Of a DNA stretch of 64,000 bases, positions 25,908 through 34,254 are shown piece after piece. A program made the position numbers and the translations under genes. The notes beneath the pieces were generated by a model. It saw only the letters and a program-made list of their open reading frames with translations, was not told the origin of the DNA and did no database searches. The DNA lies in contig CANGTN010000002.1 in NCBI GenBank assembly GCA_947456805.1, positions 1 to 64,000 of the forward strand, given 5' to 3'. The DNA comes from Chitinophagaceae bacterium. GTDB taxonomy: Bacteria > Bacteroidota > Bacteroidia > Chitinophagales > Chitinophagaceae. Every line of letters begins with the position of its first letter. Positions within the stretch are counted from its first letter, which is position 1.

Positions 25908-27584
25908 TTAAAATTCAAAAGTTCTTTTGTTGATATTCCATCTAAAACCTAATGAGTACATGGTGGTATTTTCAGCAGTACCAATTACCAATTTGTAATT
26001 TCTTACTGCAATTGAGGCATCAATAAATAAATTATTTTTCAATTCATAAGAAGCATTAGCACTAATAAAAGTGCAAGTGGCTTTATTCCCCGCACCAATT
26101 TCATAGCCATAATTTTTTTCAACACCTGTAATTGGATCTTTGTACCTGTTTCGGTAATCAATTAAAATATTATTACCAAAGTTTCTTCCTACGGTATCCT
26201 GCCCCTGATAATAGTACATTAGCTTGCCTTCAAGAAATAATTTTTGTATAGGTTGATACCGTACTGCCAAAATATATTCTTGAAAACCTGCTCCCAAAGG
26301 ATGTGCAAGTGCAATATTATTATTACTGTAATTAGAAACAGAATCATAGTGTGTATACATGAAAGGCCTGCTTCTGTTGCTTTCCAGCTGCACATCCAGA
26401 TTTTTAATTTTAAAAGCATCAATATATTTTATACCCAATTGATAGCCATATTTGTTAGCCCACCAGCCACTATTTGCCTTGATTTCCGACAACTTAAATT
26501 CATCTAAAACAAATTGTCCATATACCTGAAAACGCTGTTTGATATTGGCTTTAAAATTCAAGCCAACTAATGCATTATCCGGACTGCCACTTTGTTGTTC
26601 CATAGCCCTTAAAAATGTAAAAGGCTGAATATAATTTAGCTCAAATTGTTTTTCTCTTCCAAAAACAACAGCATCAAAAATGCCAATATTCAACCATTTA
26701 GTTGCGTTGATGCTAAGTGTATTGATGCGTAAATACTTTTTCTTGTTGGATTCATTTGCAATTCCAAACTGGGGCGTCAACTGCATATACAAATTCTCAA
26801 AATTGAATTTCCACAGTCTAGTATTGAGTTTCAAAAAAAGTGAATTACCGCTAAAATCACTCAACATCAAACTCCTCATTCCATTGCCAATAAAATTTCG
26901 GTCATAACCAAACTGAACATCAACCATTTTTGCAAGCGTAAAATTCATTGAACCTCTAAAGTCTATGTAATTGACCGTTGTACTATCCTTTGCAGTGTAA
27001 TTACTAAATCCAGGTATCGCTCTGTATTTATTGGTAAACTGTCTTACGTAGTAAGGATTTCGTTCCTGATTAGTTGTTAAAAATAATTGCACCCCAATCT
27101 TTTTTGCAATTATTGCCTGTGAACTGATACCGGCACTTACTAAAAATTGCTGTTTGGAGTTAATGCTTTCAAACCCCTGCCTATATTGTATTATAGGGTT
27201 TATTGCCAGATATAAATTCGATTTTTTTGTTTCAATTAAATGGTAATTATTTTTTTTGTCAACTGCAAAATTGTTACCCAATCCGTATGCCTGATATTCT
27301 TTTAAAAATTCGTGTAAGTTCTTTTTGTCAATTTCAGTTAATACAGTGTATTGTTCATTCTTTAATTTTAACAAGCTGTCAGACGCAGCAACTTCTTGTA
27401 CCATCAACTTCGAATTTAATGGCTTTTGGTAAGAACTATTTAGTCCTTCACGTCTTGTTTTAATTTCCAGTCTGTCTAAAAAAAAATCACTTTTACTTCC
27501 CTGTGGAATATAGTAGGTTTGCGACATTGAATGAAGCGGAATTAAAAGTAATATTGCTTTGCAAAGCGTTTTAAAAATGTGCAT
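25908..27584 (-). CDS. RemB/Wzi-like outer-membrane beta-barrel, first of a tandem pair
   Basis: 558 residues with a signal peptide (about 1-21, ending SMSQ). Clearly paralogous to the next gene: TYYIPQGSKSDFFLDRLEIK at the start, GYDRNFIGNGMRSLMLSDFS in the middle, WWANKYGYQLGIKYID, AHPLGAGFQEYI, and a final strand with NINKRTFEF. The N-terminal ~130 residues are less conserved between the two and probably form a periplasmic portion; the remainder is predicted as a transmembrane barrel. Transcribed first in the pair and divergent from dihydroorotase with a 32-bp gap. Two adjacent copies suggest duplication followed by specialisation, perhaps for different polysaccharides or motility partners. 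Confidence 0.7.
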   Translation of the reverse strand: MHIFKTLCKAILLLIPLHSMSQTYYIPQGSKSDFFLDRLEIKTRREGLNSSYQKPLNSKLMVQEVAASDSLLKLKNEQYTVLTEIDKKNLHEFLKEYQAYGLGNNFAVDKKNNYHLIETKKSNLYLAINPIIQYRQGFESINSKQQFLVSAGISSQAIIAKKIGVQLFLTTNQERNPYYVRQFTNKYRAIPGFSNYTAKDSTTVNYIDFRGSMNFTLAKMVDVQFGYDRNFIGNGMRSLMLSDFSGNSLFLKLNTRLWKFNFENLYMQLTPQFGIANESNKKKYLRINTLSINATKWLNIGIFDAVVFGREKQFELNYIQPFTFLRAMEQQSGSPDNALVGLNFKANIKQRFQVYGQFVLDEFKLSEIKANSGWWANKYGYQLGIKYIDAFKIKNLDVQLESNRSRPFMYTHYDSVSNYSNNNIALAHPLGAGFQEYILAVRYQPIQKLFLEGKLMYYYQGQDTVGRNFGNNILIDYRNRYKDPITGVEKNYGYEIGAGNKATCTFISANASYELKNNLFIDASIAVRNYKLVIGTAENTTMYSLGFRWNINKRTFEF

Positions 27585-27616
27585 GGTGTTTAATTCAAAT
27601 AACCCAAAAATATTGT

Positions 27617-29008
27617 ATGAGCAATTACATAATTAAAGATACAACCATTATCAATGAAGGGCAAAGAATTAGTGGAGATGTGTTGATAAAAAACAATCGT
27701 ATTGAAAGAATAGGTGGAGTTATCAACACCACCTATGCAATTAATGAAATTAATGGAAGTACTCAGTTTTTACTTCCTGGTTGTATTGATGATCAGGTGC
27801 ATTTCAGAGAACCAGGACTAACACACAAAGCAACAATTGCAACTGAAGCAAAAGCAGCAGTAGCAGGTGGTGTAACCAGTTTTATGGAAATGCCCAATAC
27901 CAATCCACCCGCATTTACACAAGAATTATTAGAAGATAAATATCACTTAGCGTCTCAATCATCACTTGCCAATTACTCTTTTTACATGGGTACAAGCAAT
28001 GATAATTATGATGCTGTTATGCAAACCAATCAAAAGAAAAATGATGTTTGTGGTATTAAAATTTTTATGGGTTCATCAACAGGAAATTTATTGGTAGATA
28101 GTCCTTTGGTGTTGGATAAAATTTTTTCAGGAAGTGAATTGTTAATTGCTACGCATTGTGAAGACGAGCAAACTATTAAAAATAATTATGCTGCTTTAAA
28201 AGCTTCCAAATCTTTTTTAGAACCTGCAGATCATCCTATAATTCGTGACGCTGAAGGCTGTTTTGAAAGTAGTTTCAAAGCTATTCAGTTTGCAAAAAAA
28301 TATGATACTCGTTTACATATTTTACACATCAGCACCGAAAGAGAATTGCAATTGTTTGGTAATTTACTGCCACTAGAACAAAAAAGAATTACAGCAGAAG
28401 TTTGTGTGCATCATTTGCATTTCACTGCAGATGATTATACAATATTAGGTAATCAAATTAAATGCAATCCTGCAATTAAAGCACCAAATAATAAAGCAGC
28501 ATTATGGGCAGCTTTGCTAGACGATCGATTAGATGTAATCGCTACAGACCATGCCCCACATACGTTAGCTGAGAAAGGTTTGTACAGAGATAATAATCGT
28601 ATATTATCAATTGCCAAACTAGGCGAAGACCAATACGAACATGCACACGCTGGATTGCCTTTGGTACAACATACATTATTATTGATGTTGCATTATGTAC
28701 AACAGGGAAAAATTCCTTTAGAAAAGGTAGTTGAAAAAATGAGTCATGCTGTTGCTACTTGTTTTCAAATTAAAGAACGTGGCTTTATCAGAGAAGGTTA
28801 TTTCGCCGATCTTGTGATGGTAGATATGAATAAGCCAACAACCATTCAACAAGAAAATATTTTATACAAATGTGGCTGGAGTCCTTTGGAAAATTTCACC
28901 GCTCCTGCAACAATTACACGTACATTTATTAATGGAAATATGGTGTATAATAACGGTACTTGGAATGAAGCAACAATGGGTATGAGAATGAAATTTGACA
29001 GAGGATAA
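27617..29008 (+). CDS. pyrC: Dihydroorotase
   Basis: 463-residue amidohydrolase that cyclises carbamoyl-aspartate to dihydroorotate in pyrimidine synthesis. Motifs: IDDQVHFREPGLTHK around His62, VCGIKIFMGSSTGN with the lysine expected to be carboxylated, THCEDE, HILHIST, and ATDHAPHT with Asp311 and His312. The usual metal-binding DxHxH reads D-D-Q-V-H, so the first histidine is a glutamine. I recall the same DDQVHFREPG in other Bacteroidota dihydroorotases, so this looks like a lineage feature and not a broken gene. The rest of the sequence and its length are normal for the 'multifunctional complex' type. An allantoinase or dihydropyrimidinase is the less likely alternative. Confidence 0.9.
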   Translation: MSNYIIKDTTIINEGQRISGDVLIKNNRIERIGGVINTTYAINEINGSTQFLLPGCIDDQVHFREPGLTHKATIATEAKAAVAGGVTSFMEMPNTNPPAFTQELLEDKYHLASQSSLANYSFYMGTSNDNYDAVMQTNQKKNDVCGIKIFMGSSTGNLLVDSPLVLDKIFSGSELLIATHCEDEQTIKNNYAALKASKSFLEPADHPIIRDAEGCFESSFKAIQFAKKYDTRLHILHISTERELQLFGNLLPLEQKRITAEVCVHHLHFTADDYTILGNQIKCNPAIKAPNNKAALWAALLDDRLDVIATDHAPHTLAEKGLYRDNNRILSIAKLGEDQYEHAHAGLPLVQHTLLLMLHYVQQGKIPLEKVVEKMSHAVATCFQIKERGFIREGYFADLVMVDMNKPTTIQQENILYKCGWSPLENFTAPATITRTFINGNMVYNNGTWNEATMGMRMKFDRG

Positions 29009-29040
29009 AAAAATATTTTCTTTCCAAACAAATTTTGAAT

Positions 29041-30354
29041 ATGCTGGTAGATAAAACAACATTATGTGATTTATCCATTTTTGAAAGAGAAGAAGAACTA
29101 TCTGTTTTTCATCTCCTTAATCATACGCATACCAATCAGGGAAGAGATTATTTGTGGCAAATACTCAATAATCCATTGCCCAATATTCCTGCAATTCATG
29201 ATGTACAAAATTTAATCAAACACATACAAGGCATTGCAATAAAATGGCCTAATACCATTACCAACGGGACAGTTATGGTGATTGAAAAGTTTTATGATAC
29301 CCCCATCAGTCCGTATCCTAAAAACAAAAATGAAGTTGAAAGTTTTTTCTACAAGTTATTCAACAAGTTTGATTATTCGCTTAGTAAATACTCTGTAGAA
29401 CATGCTATTAGTTTTATAAAAGGAATGTATCAATTGACAAATCTTTTAAAAGATTCTGATAGTAAAAAATTACAAAATTGGGTAGATACTATTCTTGAAA
29501 AATTCAATCATTATTTGGTTCAGCAAATATTGAATTTAGATGCTAAATCAAATTTACAACCACATCAGATATTACAATATGCTCATTTTTTTCGTCATAA
29601 TTTCAAGTATGAAATCAATGAATTGATTGATTTGTACAGCCAACTCGATGCTTATCTAAGTTTGGCAATTGCATGCAATAAAAATCGTTATACATTTCCT
29701 GTTATTCATCAAAGCGAAACGCCTTTTATTTATGCTGAAAAAATGTATCACCCTTTGTTAAAAAGCCCTGTCAGCTATGATGTACAGCTAATGAGAGAAA
29801 AGAATTTTCTTTTTTTAACGGGTGCTAATATGGCTGGTAAAAGTACATTTATCAAAACAGTAGGAGTGAGTGTTTATCTGGCTCATGTAGGCATGGGTAT
29901 ACCTGCACAAAATATGGAGATGAGTTTTTTTGACGGACTGTTAAGCAACATTCATGTGTCTGATAATATCATGAAAGGCGAGAGTTATTTTTTCAATGAA
30001 GTACATCGGATTAAAAATACTATCGAAAAAATCAGTGATGGAAAAAACTGGCTGATACTGATAGATGAACTATTCAAAGGTACCAACATTCAAGATGCTA
30101 TGAAGTGCAGTACAGCTGTAATTGAAGGATTTTGTAAAATGAACAATGCCCTATTCGTTTTATCAACTCATTTGTATGAAATTGCTGAAGATTTACAAAA
30201 ACACAACAACATACAATTCAAATATTTTGAAACTTCTGTATCCAACAATCAATTATTGTTCAGCTACGAATTAAAGGAAGGAATCAGTAATGACCGCCTT
30301 GGATACCTCATTTTACAACGTGAAGGCGTAGTATATTTATTGAATAATTTATAA
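29041..30354 (+). CDS. MutS-family ATPase without the mismatch-recognition domain
   Basis: 437 residues from the ATG at 29041; a TTG two codons upstream is a weaker start. Full-length MutS has about 850 residues. Here the N-terminal mismatch-binding and connector domains are absent: a helical core (~20-215) leads straight into the ABC-type ATPase. Walker A is TGANMAGKST (about 260-269), followed by VYLAHVGMGIPA, SNIHVSDNIMKGESYFFNE (the signature region), the Walker B stretch WLILIDELFKGTN and STHLYE. Such short MutS-like proteins (MutS-related, sometimes called MutS5/7-type) occur widely in Bacteroidota, and their role is unknown. It lies 32 bp after pyrC. A dispersed repeat begins right after its stop. 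Confidence 0.87.
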   Translation: MLVDKTTLCDLSIFEREEELSVFHLLNHTHTNQGRDYLWQILNNPLPNIPAIHDVQNLIKHIQGIAIKWPNTITNGTVMVIEKFYDTPISPYPKNKNEVESFFYKLFNKFDYSLSKYSVEHAISFIKGMYQLTNLLKDSDSKKLQNWVDTILEKFNHYLVQQILNLDAKSNLQPHQILQYAHFFRHNFKYEINELIDLYSQLDAYLSLAIACNKNRYTFPVIHQSETPFIYAEKMYHPLLKSPVSYDVQLMREKNFLFLTGANMAGKSTFIKTVGVSVYLAHVGMGIPAQNMEMSFFDGLLSNIHVSDNIMKGESYFFNEVHRIKNTIEKISDGKNWLILIDELFKGTNIQDAMKCSTAVIEGFCKMNNALFVLSTHLYEIAEDLQKHNNIQFKYFETSVSNNQLLFSYELKEGISNDRLGYLILQREGVVYLLNNL

Positions 30355-30843
30355 TTAGGTTTTTGTGGCAATGTGCTGCAACGGTTTACTCATCTGTATT
30401 TGGGGCTTTTCGCATGTAGTCCTCGCAAAGCTGTGGGCTACTTTGCTACAATCCCTCTGCCTTTGAACTATGGTACATAACTGATCTTTTGTTATAATAA
30501 TTTTAGACACAATGCGTAAAAATTATTTGATACAATTAAATAGCTTAAGCAGAATACTAGAGGTAGATTATTTTGACTCACGGATATTACAGATACTTTT
30601 GTTGAATTGCACAATGAGCTGAGTTATTTCTGCTACAACTTTCTATAATATTTGCTTTTATACGATTTTAAATTTCTTTACACAATATCTCATTTGTGAA
30701 GATTACAACAACTGGAGAAATAAAATATTAAGTTAGTTTGTAGTGTATAGCTGTAAAAGTTGTTTAATAAAACCATAGGCTATATTAAACAAAATATCAT
30801 TTTTAGGCATTGTTTATTTGTCAAAACTTTAAAACAATAAACT
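30355..30843. other. 489-bp gap: dispersed repeat copy and AT-rich leader
   Basis: The first ~105 bp hold copy A of the dispersed downstream element. The rest, up to the DUF4397 lipoprotein ATG, is AT-rich. I find no convincing open reading frame, tRNA or terminator in it. It probably includes the promoter and leader of the lipoprotein gene, but no full TTTG-N19-TAnnTTTG match is obvious. Confidence 0.6.
30373..30461 (-). repeat. Dispersed downstream element, copy A
   Basis: On the minus strand it reads AGGGATTGTAGC, then a hairpin-forming insert bounded by GTAG and CTAC, then GCGAAAAGCCC and, further on, CCGTTGCAGCAC. The same blocks in the same order occur in copy B. It begins about 19 bp after the stop codon of the MutS-like gene. 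Confidence 0.75.
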
Positions 30844-31560
30844 ATGAACAGCAAAACCCATTCAATCAGAAATGTAGTATTAATGTCTACATTATTAGCT
30901 GTATTATTCGCATCTTGTAAAAAAAATGAAGATGTAGTTCCAGCTCCCGTAGAAGAAGCAAATATCATTATTAAGCATGCTTCTCCAGATGCACCAAATG
31001 TAGATTTGTTAGTCGATGGAGTAAAAATCAACACATCAGCAATAGGATTTAACACTAACACGGGCTATTTAAAAATAAAAGCAGGTGCAAGAAATATAAA
31101 AGTAAATGCTGCAGGTAGTACCACTTCTGTCATTAATAGTAATTTGACATTGGCAAAGGACAAGAATTACACTTTGTACGCAGCTAATAGATTATCTAAC
31201 ATTGAGCCAGTTCTTGTTGAAGATAATTTAACCGCGCCTGCTGCCGGGAAAGCACATATCCGTTTTGTTCATTTAAGTCCGGATGCACCTGCAGTAAACA
31301 TTGTGAATGGTGCAGCGACTACCAATCTTTTTTCAAGCGTTGCTTTCAAATCAAGCACTGCGTTTACTCCAGTAGATGCAACTGCTGCCGGAACAGCTTT
31401 TACATTTAATATTCGTAATGCAACCACAACTGCAAATGTAACTTCTGTACCTGCAACTTTACTTGCAGGAAAAATATACACAATTGTAATTAGAGGTTTT
31501 GTAACACCTCCAACAAATAACACCAACACATTGGGTGCCACTCTTATTACAAACAAATAA
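30844..31560 (+). CDS. DUF4397-domain lipoprotein
   Basis: 238 residues. The N-terminus ends in a lipobox LFASC (cysteine near residue 25) followed by KKNE, so the mature protein is lipid-anchored. The body has two halves that both open with a H(A/L)SPDAP motif: IIKHASPDAPNVDLLVDG and RFVHLSPDAPAVNIVNG, each continuing in a beta-sandwich. That doubled pattern is the DUF4397 domain. No enzymatic residues are evident; members are thought to be surface or periplasmic structural proteins. It stands alone, with a long AT-rich upstream region and a strong symmetric terminator 11 bp after its stop. Confidence 0.85.
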   Translation: MNSKTHSIRNVVLMSTLLAVLFASCKKNEDVVPAPVEEANIIIKHASPDAPNVDLLVDGVKINTSAIGFNTNTGYLKIKAGARNIKVNAAGSTTSVINSNLTLAKDKNYTLYAANRLSNIEPVLVEDNLTAPAAGKAHIRFVHLSPDAPAVNIVNGAATTNLFSSVAFKSSTAFTPVDATAAGTAFTFNIRNATTTANVTSVPATLLAGKIYTIVIRGFVTPPTNNTNTLGATLITNK

Positions 31561-31570
31561 TTATTTTAAA

Positions 31571-31606
31571 ACAAATAGCCCATTAATTAATGGGCTATTT
31601 GTTTGG
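31571..31606 (+). terminator. Symmetric terminator between DUF4397 and XRE genes
   Basis: ACAAATAGCCCA at 31571-31582 is perfectly repeated in inverse as TGGGCTATTTGT at 31591-31602, a 12-bp stem with an 8-nt loop (TTAATTAA). Short T tracts on both strands make it usable in both directions. It lies between the convergent stops at 31560 and 31617. Confidence 0.8.
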
Positions 31607-31616
31607 TTGTCGCTTT

Positions 31617-31988
31617 TTATTCAATACCTTCTGAAATTGAAGATACAGATTGCAACATTGCTAGTACAGCTGAGTAAAGTTGATGTTGTTCGCTTTTTTT
31701 GAGCTTAAAGCTATATTGCAAATCATGCATGAAAAGGATGATATCTTTTCGGGCTACTTTTTGAAAAACTGCATGTTGCGGTTTGCGTATTTCAAATTCA
31801 TCTTTTAATAATTCTATAATCGGAACATCAAGGATGACCGATATCTGCTTAACGTGATTTACGGTAAGCTGTGTTATGTTATTTTCTATTTTACTGTATG
31901 CATTCTGAGAAATGCCCATTTTTTTAGATACGTACCCCTGCGAATAATTTCTTAATTCTCTAAATTGTTTAATAATACTTCCTGGCAT
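31617..31988 (-). CDS. XRE-family helix-turn-helix regulator
   Basis: The frame is open upstream to 32165, but the 59 N-terminal residues are not domain-like, so I start at the ATG whose product opens MPGSIIKQFRELRNYSQGYV (123 residues). The HTH_3/XRE domain spans about 5-62: LRNYSQGYVSKKMGISQNAYSKIE is the helix-turn-helix core, with NVIT-like residues before the last helix and VPIIELLKDE closing the domain. The C-terminal ~55 residues (KVARKDIILFMHDLQ, LKKSEQHQLYSAVLAML) are helical and may dimerise or sense a ligand. Such single-domain regulators usually act locally. It lies downstream of the FISUMP gene with a 253-bp gap. Target unknown. Confidence 0.8.
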   Translation of the reverse strand: MPGSIIKQFRELRNYSQGYVSKKMGISQNAYSKIENNITQLTVNHVKQISVILDVPIIELLKDEFEIRKPQHAVFQKVARKDIILFMHDLQYSFKLKKSEQHQLYSAVLAMLQSVSSISEGIE

Positions 31989-32241
31989 AAAAGTTTGTGT
32001 TCGTACAAATTTCAGTAGAAACAATATATCCTGCTGAATTATTTTATTTTTGTAAAATAAACGAATACATGACTTGCTTTTCTTTTGCTCATTGAATAAT
32101 GTTCTATTGCTAAAGTTGCGGGCTTTTTTGTTGCAATTCCCATGCCATTGAACATAGTATATCATTTATTATTTACAAAGTTAATTTTGTACACAAGGCG
32201 ACAAAACCCATTAAACTCAGTGAGGTATTGAAGGCCACGAG

Positions 32242-33912
32242 TTAATTTTTAATACATCGGCAAGAATATCCCGTTGCTCTGTTGTTTGCCATGTTGGTTC
32301 GGGCTTCGCTGCCATTCATCATCATCATCTTGGAAGAAGTGCCGAAAGTTGTTGAGCTCCAGTAGTATCCGGTACCACCGCCACTATCAATGGTGCCGCT
32401 TGCTGGTATAGCATATGAAGGGCCATTGTACCTTCGTCCAGAAAGTGGCAGCTTGAGAGGAGAAGCGAATCCACCGGCTGCATTACTCGAGGTCCAGCTT
32501 AACCGTTCGGTTTCTAATTCGGTGGTGGTTGGCAACCGCCATCCTGTGGGGCAAACATTGTTGGTACTCCCAACACCCTGCCAGAGTAAATTATTTACAG
32601 GGTTTCGCCAGTTATTATCTATATAAACATCAGGAGACAAGATAAAATTACCATGTCCTGGATTGTCGGTACTACTAAGTGTAGTAGTAGTGGGTGATCC
32701 TGTACCTGTGCTGCTGCTTGTCCAAGTAACGGATTGATGCCCATCATCACCTCGTCCCCATTGAAAAAGATCGCCATAGCCATTGGCATCTGAACTGCTT
32801 AATGCTACTCTGGAAGCTCCAAGATTACGGTCCATCCAAAGTCTATTGTTAGCACCTAGTACCACGCCGTAAGTAACTGAAGACCCTCTGTAGGTAAAGG
32901 TCACTTGGGTCTGGAAAGTTACGGTTCGGGTAAGCGTGATCGTTTTCCCTCCGATATTAACCGCAAAAGAAGCCGTGCCAGCACCTGCAGGAGTTCCGGT
33001 GATATTGTAAGTAAGCGAACCGTTGCCGATAGCAAAGGTTCCGGCACTTAAAGTGGCAGTGAGCCCGCTCACACCTGTGGAGGTCACTATTTGTCCGCTG
33101 TGTGGGCCACCGTTGCCGCCTGTATAATTGATCAAACTGCTAACATTACTTGCAGGTACTGCATCTGCAAGCGTACCACTGGCTGTGCCGACTGTTAGGG
33201 TTGAGACTTCTCCTGTTGCCACTGTACGCATTAGTGTGGTGGTCTGGCCCCCTACACTGATGGCAAAGTATGCAGAACCGCTGCTTGCAGGCGTTCCGCT
33301 AATGTTGTATGTCAATGACCCATTGCCTTCCACAAGTGCACCGGCATTTAGGCTTGCAGTTAGACCCGTAACCCCCGTTGAGTTGATGCTTTGTCCACTG
33401 TTGTATTCTCCGTTTCCACCCGTGTAAGTGTATGTATTACTAACTCCATTGGCTGCTAAACCTAATACAAGAGTACCATTGGAAGTGCTTGCAGTGAGTG
33501 AAGAAACAGAACCCACAGGCAATGTAGTATTCAACTGCTGCCATGTACCTGAGAAGTAAACATTCAGCATATTGGATGTTGTATTGAATATGACGGATCC
33601 ATTTGCGGGATTTGTTATTGCATTTCTTTGTGTTACATTCATTCGGGGTAGTAAAAAACCCTGTGTTGTGGATGATACCTCAACGAGTCCGTTATTTCTT
33701 ACATGAAGAATGGGGCCAGTGGCATTGCTAACTTTGAATGTTGAGGAAGTAGTATTTCCTGATCCCACCACTTCCAGCATGCTCGAAGGAGTATTGGTTC
33801 CAATACCCACCTGACTTAATACGATATAAGGAATCAGTATAATGATCTGGGTTATAATAATCTTTGATAAAACAGACATTCTAGACGAAATCATCGGCGT
33901 TTGATAGTTCAT
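32242..33912 (-). CDS. Exported FISUMP-domain surface protein with two beta-sandwich repeats
   Basis: 556 residues. The signal sequence (about residues 13-34) ends before QVGIGTNTPSSMLEV, the tail-fibre-like opening also seen in the first gene of this window. After LLPRMNVTQRNAITNPANGS, a typical Bacteroidota linker, two ~95-residue repeats follow (about 130-230 and 230-325), sharing NYTGGNG-like, GLTA(S/T)L, GNGSLTYNI(S/T)GTPA and GG(Q/K)T(I/T)TL(T/M)RTV elements. The C-terminal ~200 residues are a FISUMP domain (Fibrobacter major paralogous domain): LWMDRNLGA, DLFQWGRGDDGH, CPTGWRLPTTTELE, YYWSST, GYSCRCIKN. The gene is visibly richer in G and C than its neighbours (hand counts of three 60-base lines give 24, 30 and 36 G+C), which suggests acquisition from elsewhere. 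Confidence 0.85.
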   Translation of the reverse strand: MNYQTPMISSRMSVLSKIIITQIIILIPYIVLSQVGIGTNTPSSMLEVVGSGNTTSSTFKVSNATGPILHVRNNGLVEVSSTTQGFLLPRMNVTQRNAITNPANGSVIFNTTSNMLNVYFSGTWQQLNTTLPVGSVSSLTASTSNGTLVLGLAANGVSNTYTYTGGNGEYNSGQSINSTGVTGLTASLNAGALVEGNGSLTYNISGTPASSGSAYFAISVGGQTTTLMRTVATGEVSTLTVGTASGTLADAVPASNVSSLINYTGGNGGPHSGQIVTSTGVSGLTATLSAGTFAIGNGSLTYNITGTPAGAGTASFAVNIGGKTITLTRTVTFQTQVTFTYRGSSVTYGVVLGANNRLWMDRNLGASRVALSSSDANGYGDLFQWGRGDDGHQSVTWTSSSTGTGSPTTTTLSSTDNPGHGNFILSPDVYIDNNWRNPVNNLLWQGVGSTNNVCPTGWRLPTTTELETERLSWTSSNAAGGFASPLKLPLSGRRYNGPSYAIPASGTIDSGGGTGYYWSSTTFGTSSKMMMMNGSEARTNMANNRATGYSCRCIKN

Positions 33913-34254
33913 TTTTTAGGATAGTTTTGGCTTTGCAATTTAATATTTTATTTACTATAACTATAGCTTATTGGATTTATTTTTTTATTTAGTTGTAATG
34001 CAAAGAAATAATTACAACTTTTTTAGTATTTGATACTAAATTATGTTATAGATAAACACTATATGTAATTTTTTCTCTAGCTGTAATTTTGTTTGTGAGT
34101 ATAAAAAGAATAAAATTCTTGTTTTTCATTTTGTCTAATACATTTCCTATTGCACACAGGCTAGGGATTGAAGCGGTAGCTGCCTTTGCAAAAGGCACTA
34201 CAAGCGAAAAGCCCGAAACTATTGCTGCACAGTGATTTGCTGTTGACAGGCCCT
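33913..34254. other. 342-bp gap with dispersed repeat copy B
   Basis: Between the FISUMP gene start and the stop of the B12-binding protein gene (both on the minus strand). The part near 34160-34230 is repeat copy B. The remainder is very AT-rich and would include the FISUMP promoter. An open frame exists on the minus strand here, but it runs through the repeat and I do not consider it a gene. Confidence 0.6.
34160..34230 (+). repeat. Dispersed downstream element, copy B
   Basis: AGGGATTGAAGCG, then a hairpin (TGCCTTT at 34180-34186 pairs with AAAGGCA, flanked by GTAG and CTAC), then GCGAAAAGCCC and ATTGCTGCAC. It matches copy A block by block, with stems that pair although their bases differ. 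It lies directly downstream of the B12-binding protein gene, which runs on the minus strand. Confidence 0.75.

Noticed and set aside
31989..32165. N-terminal extension of the XRE regulator
   Set aside because: Its 59 residues are basic and irregular, not part of the HTH fold; the ATG at 31988 fits the domain start.
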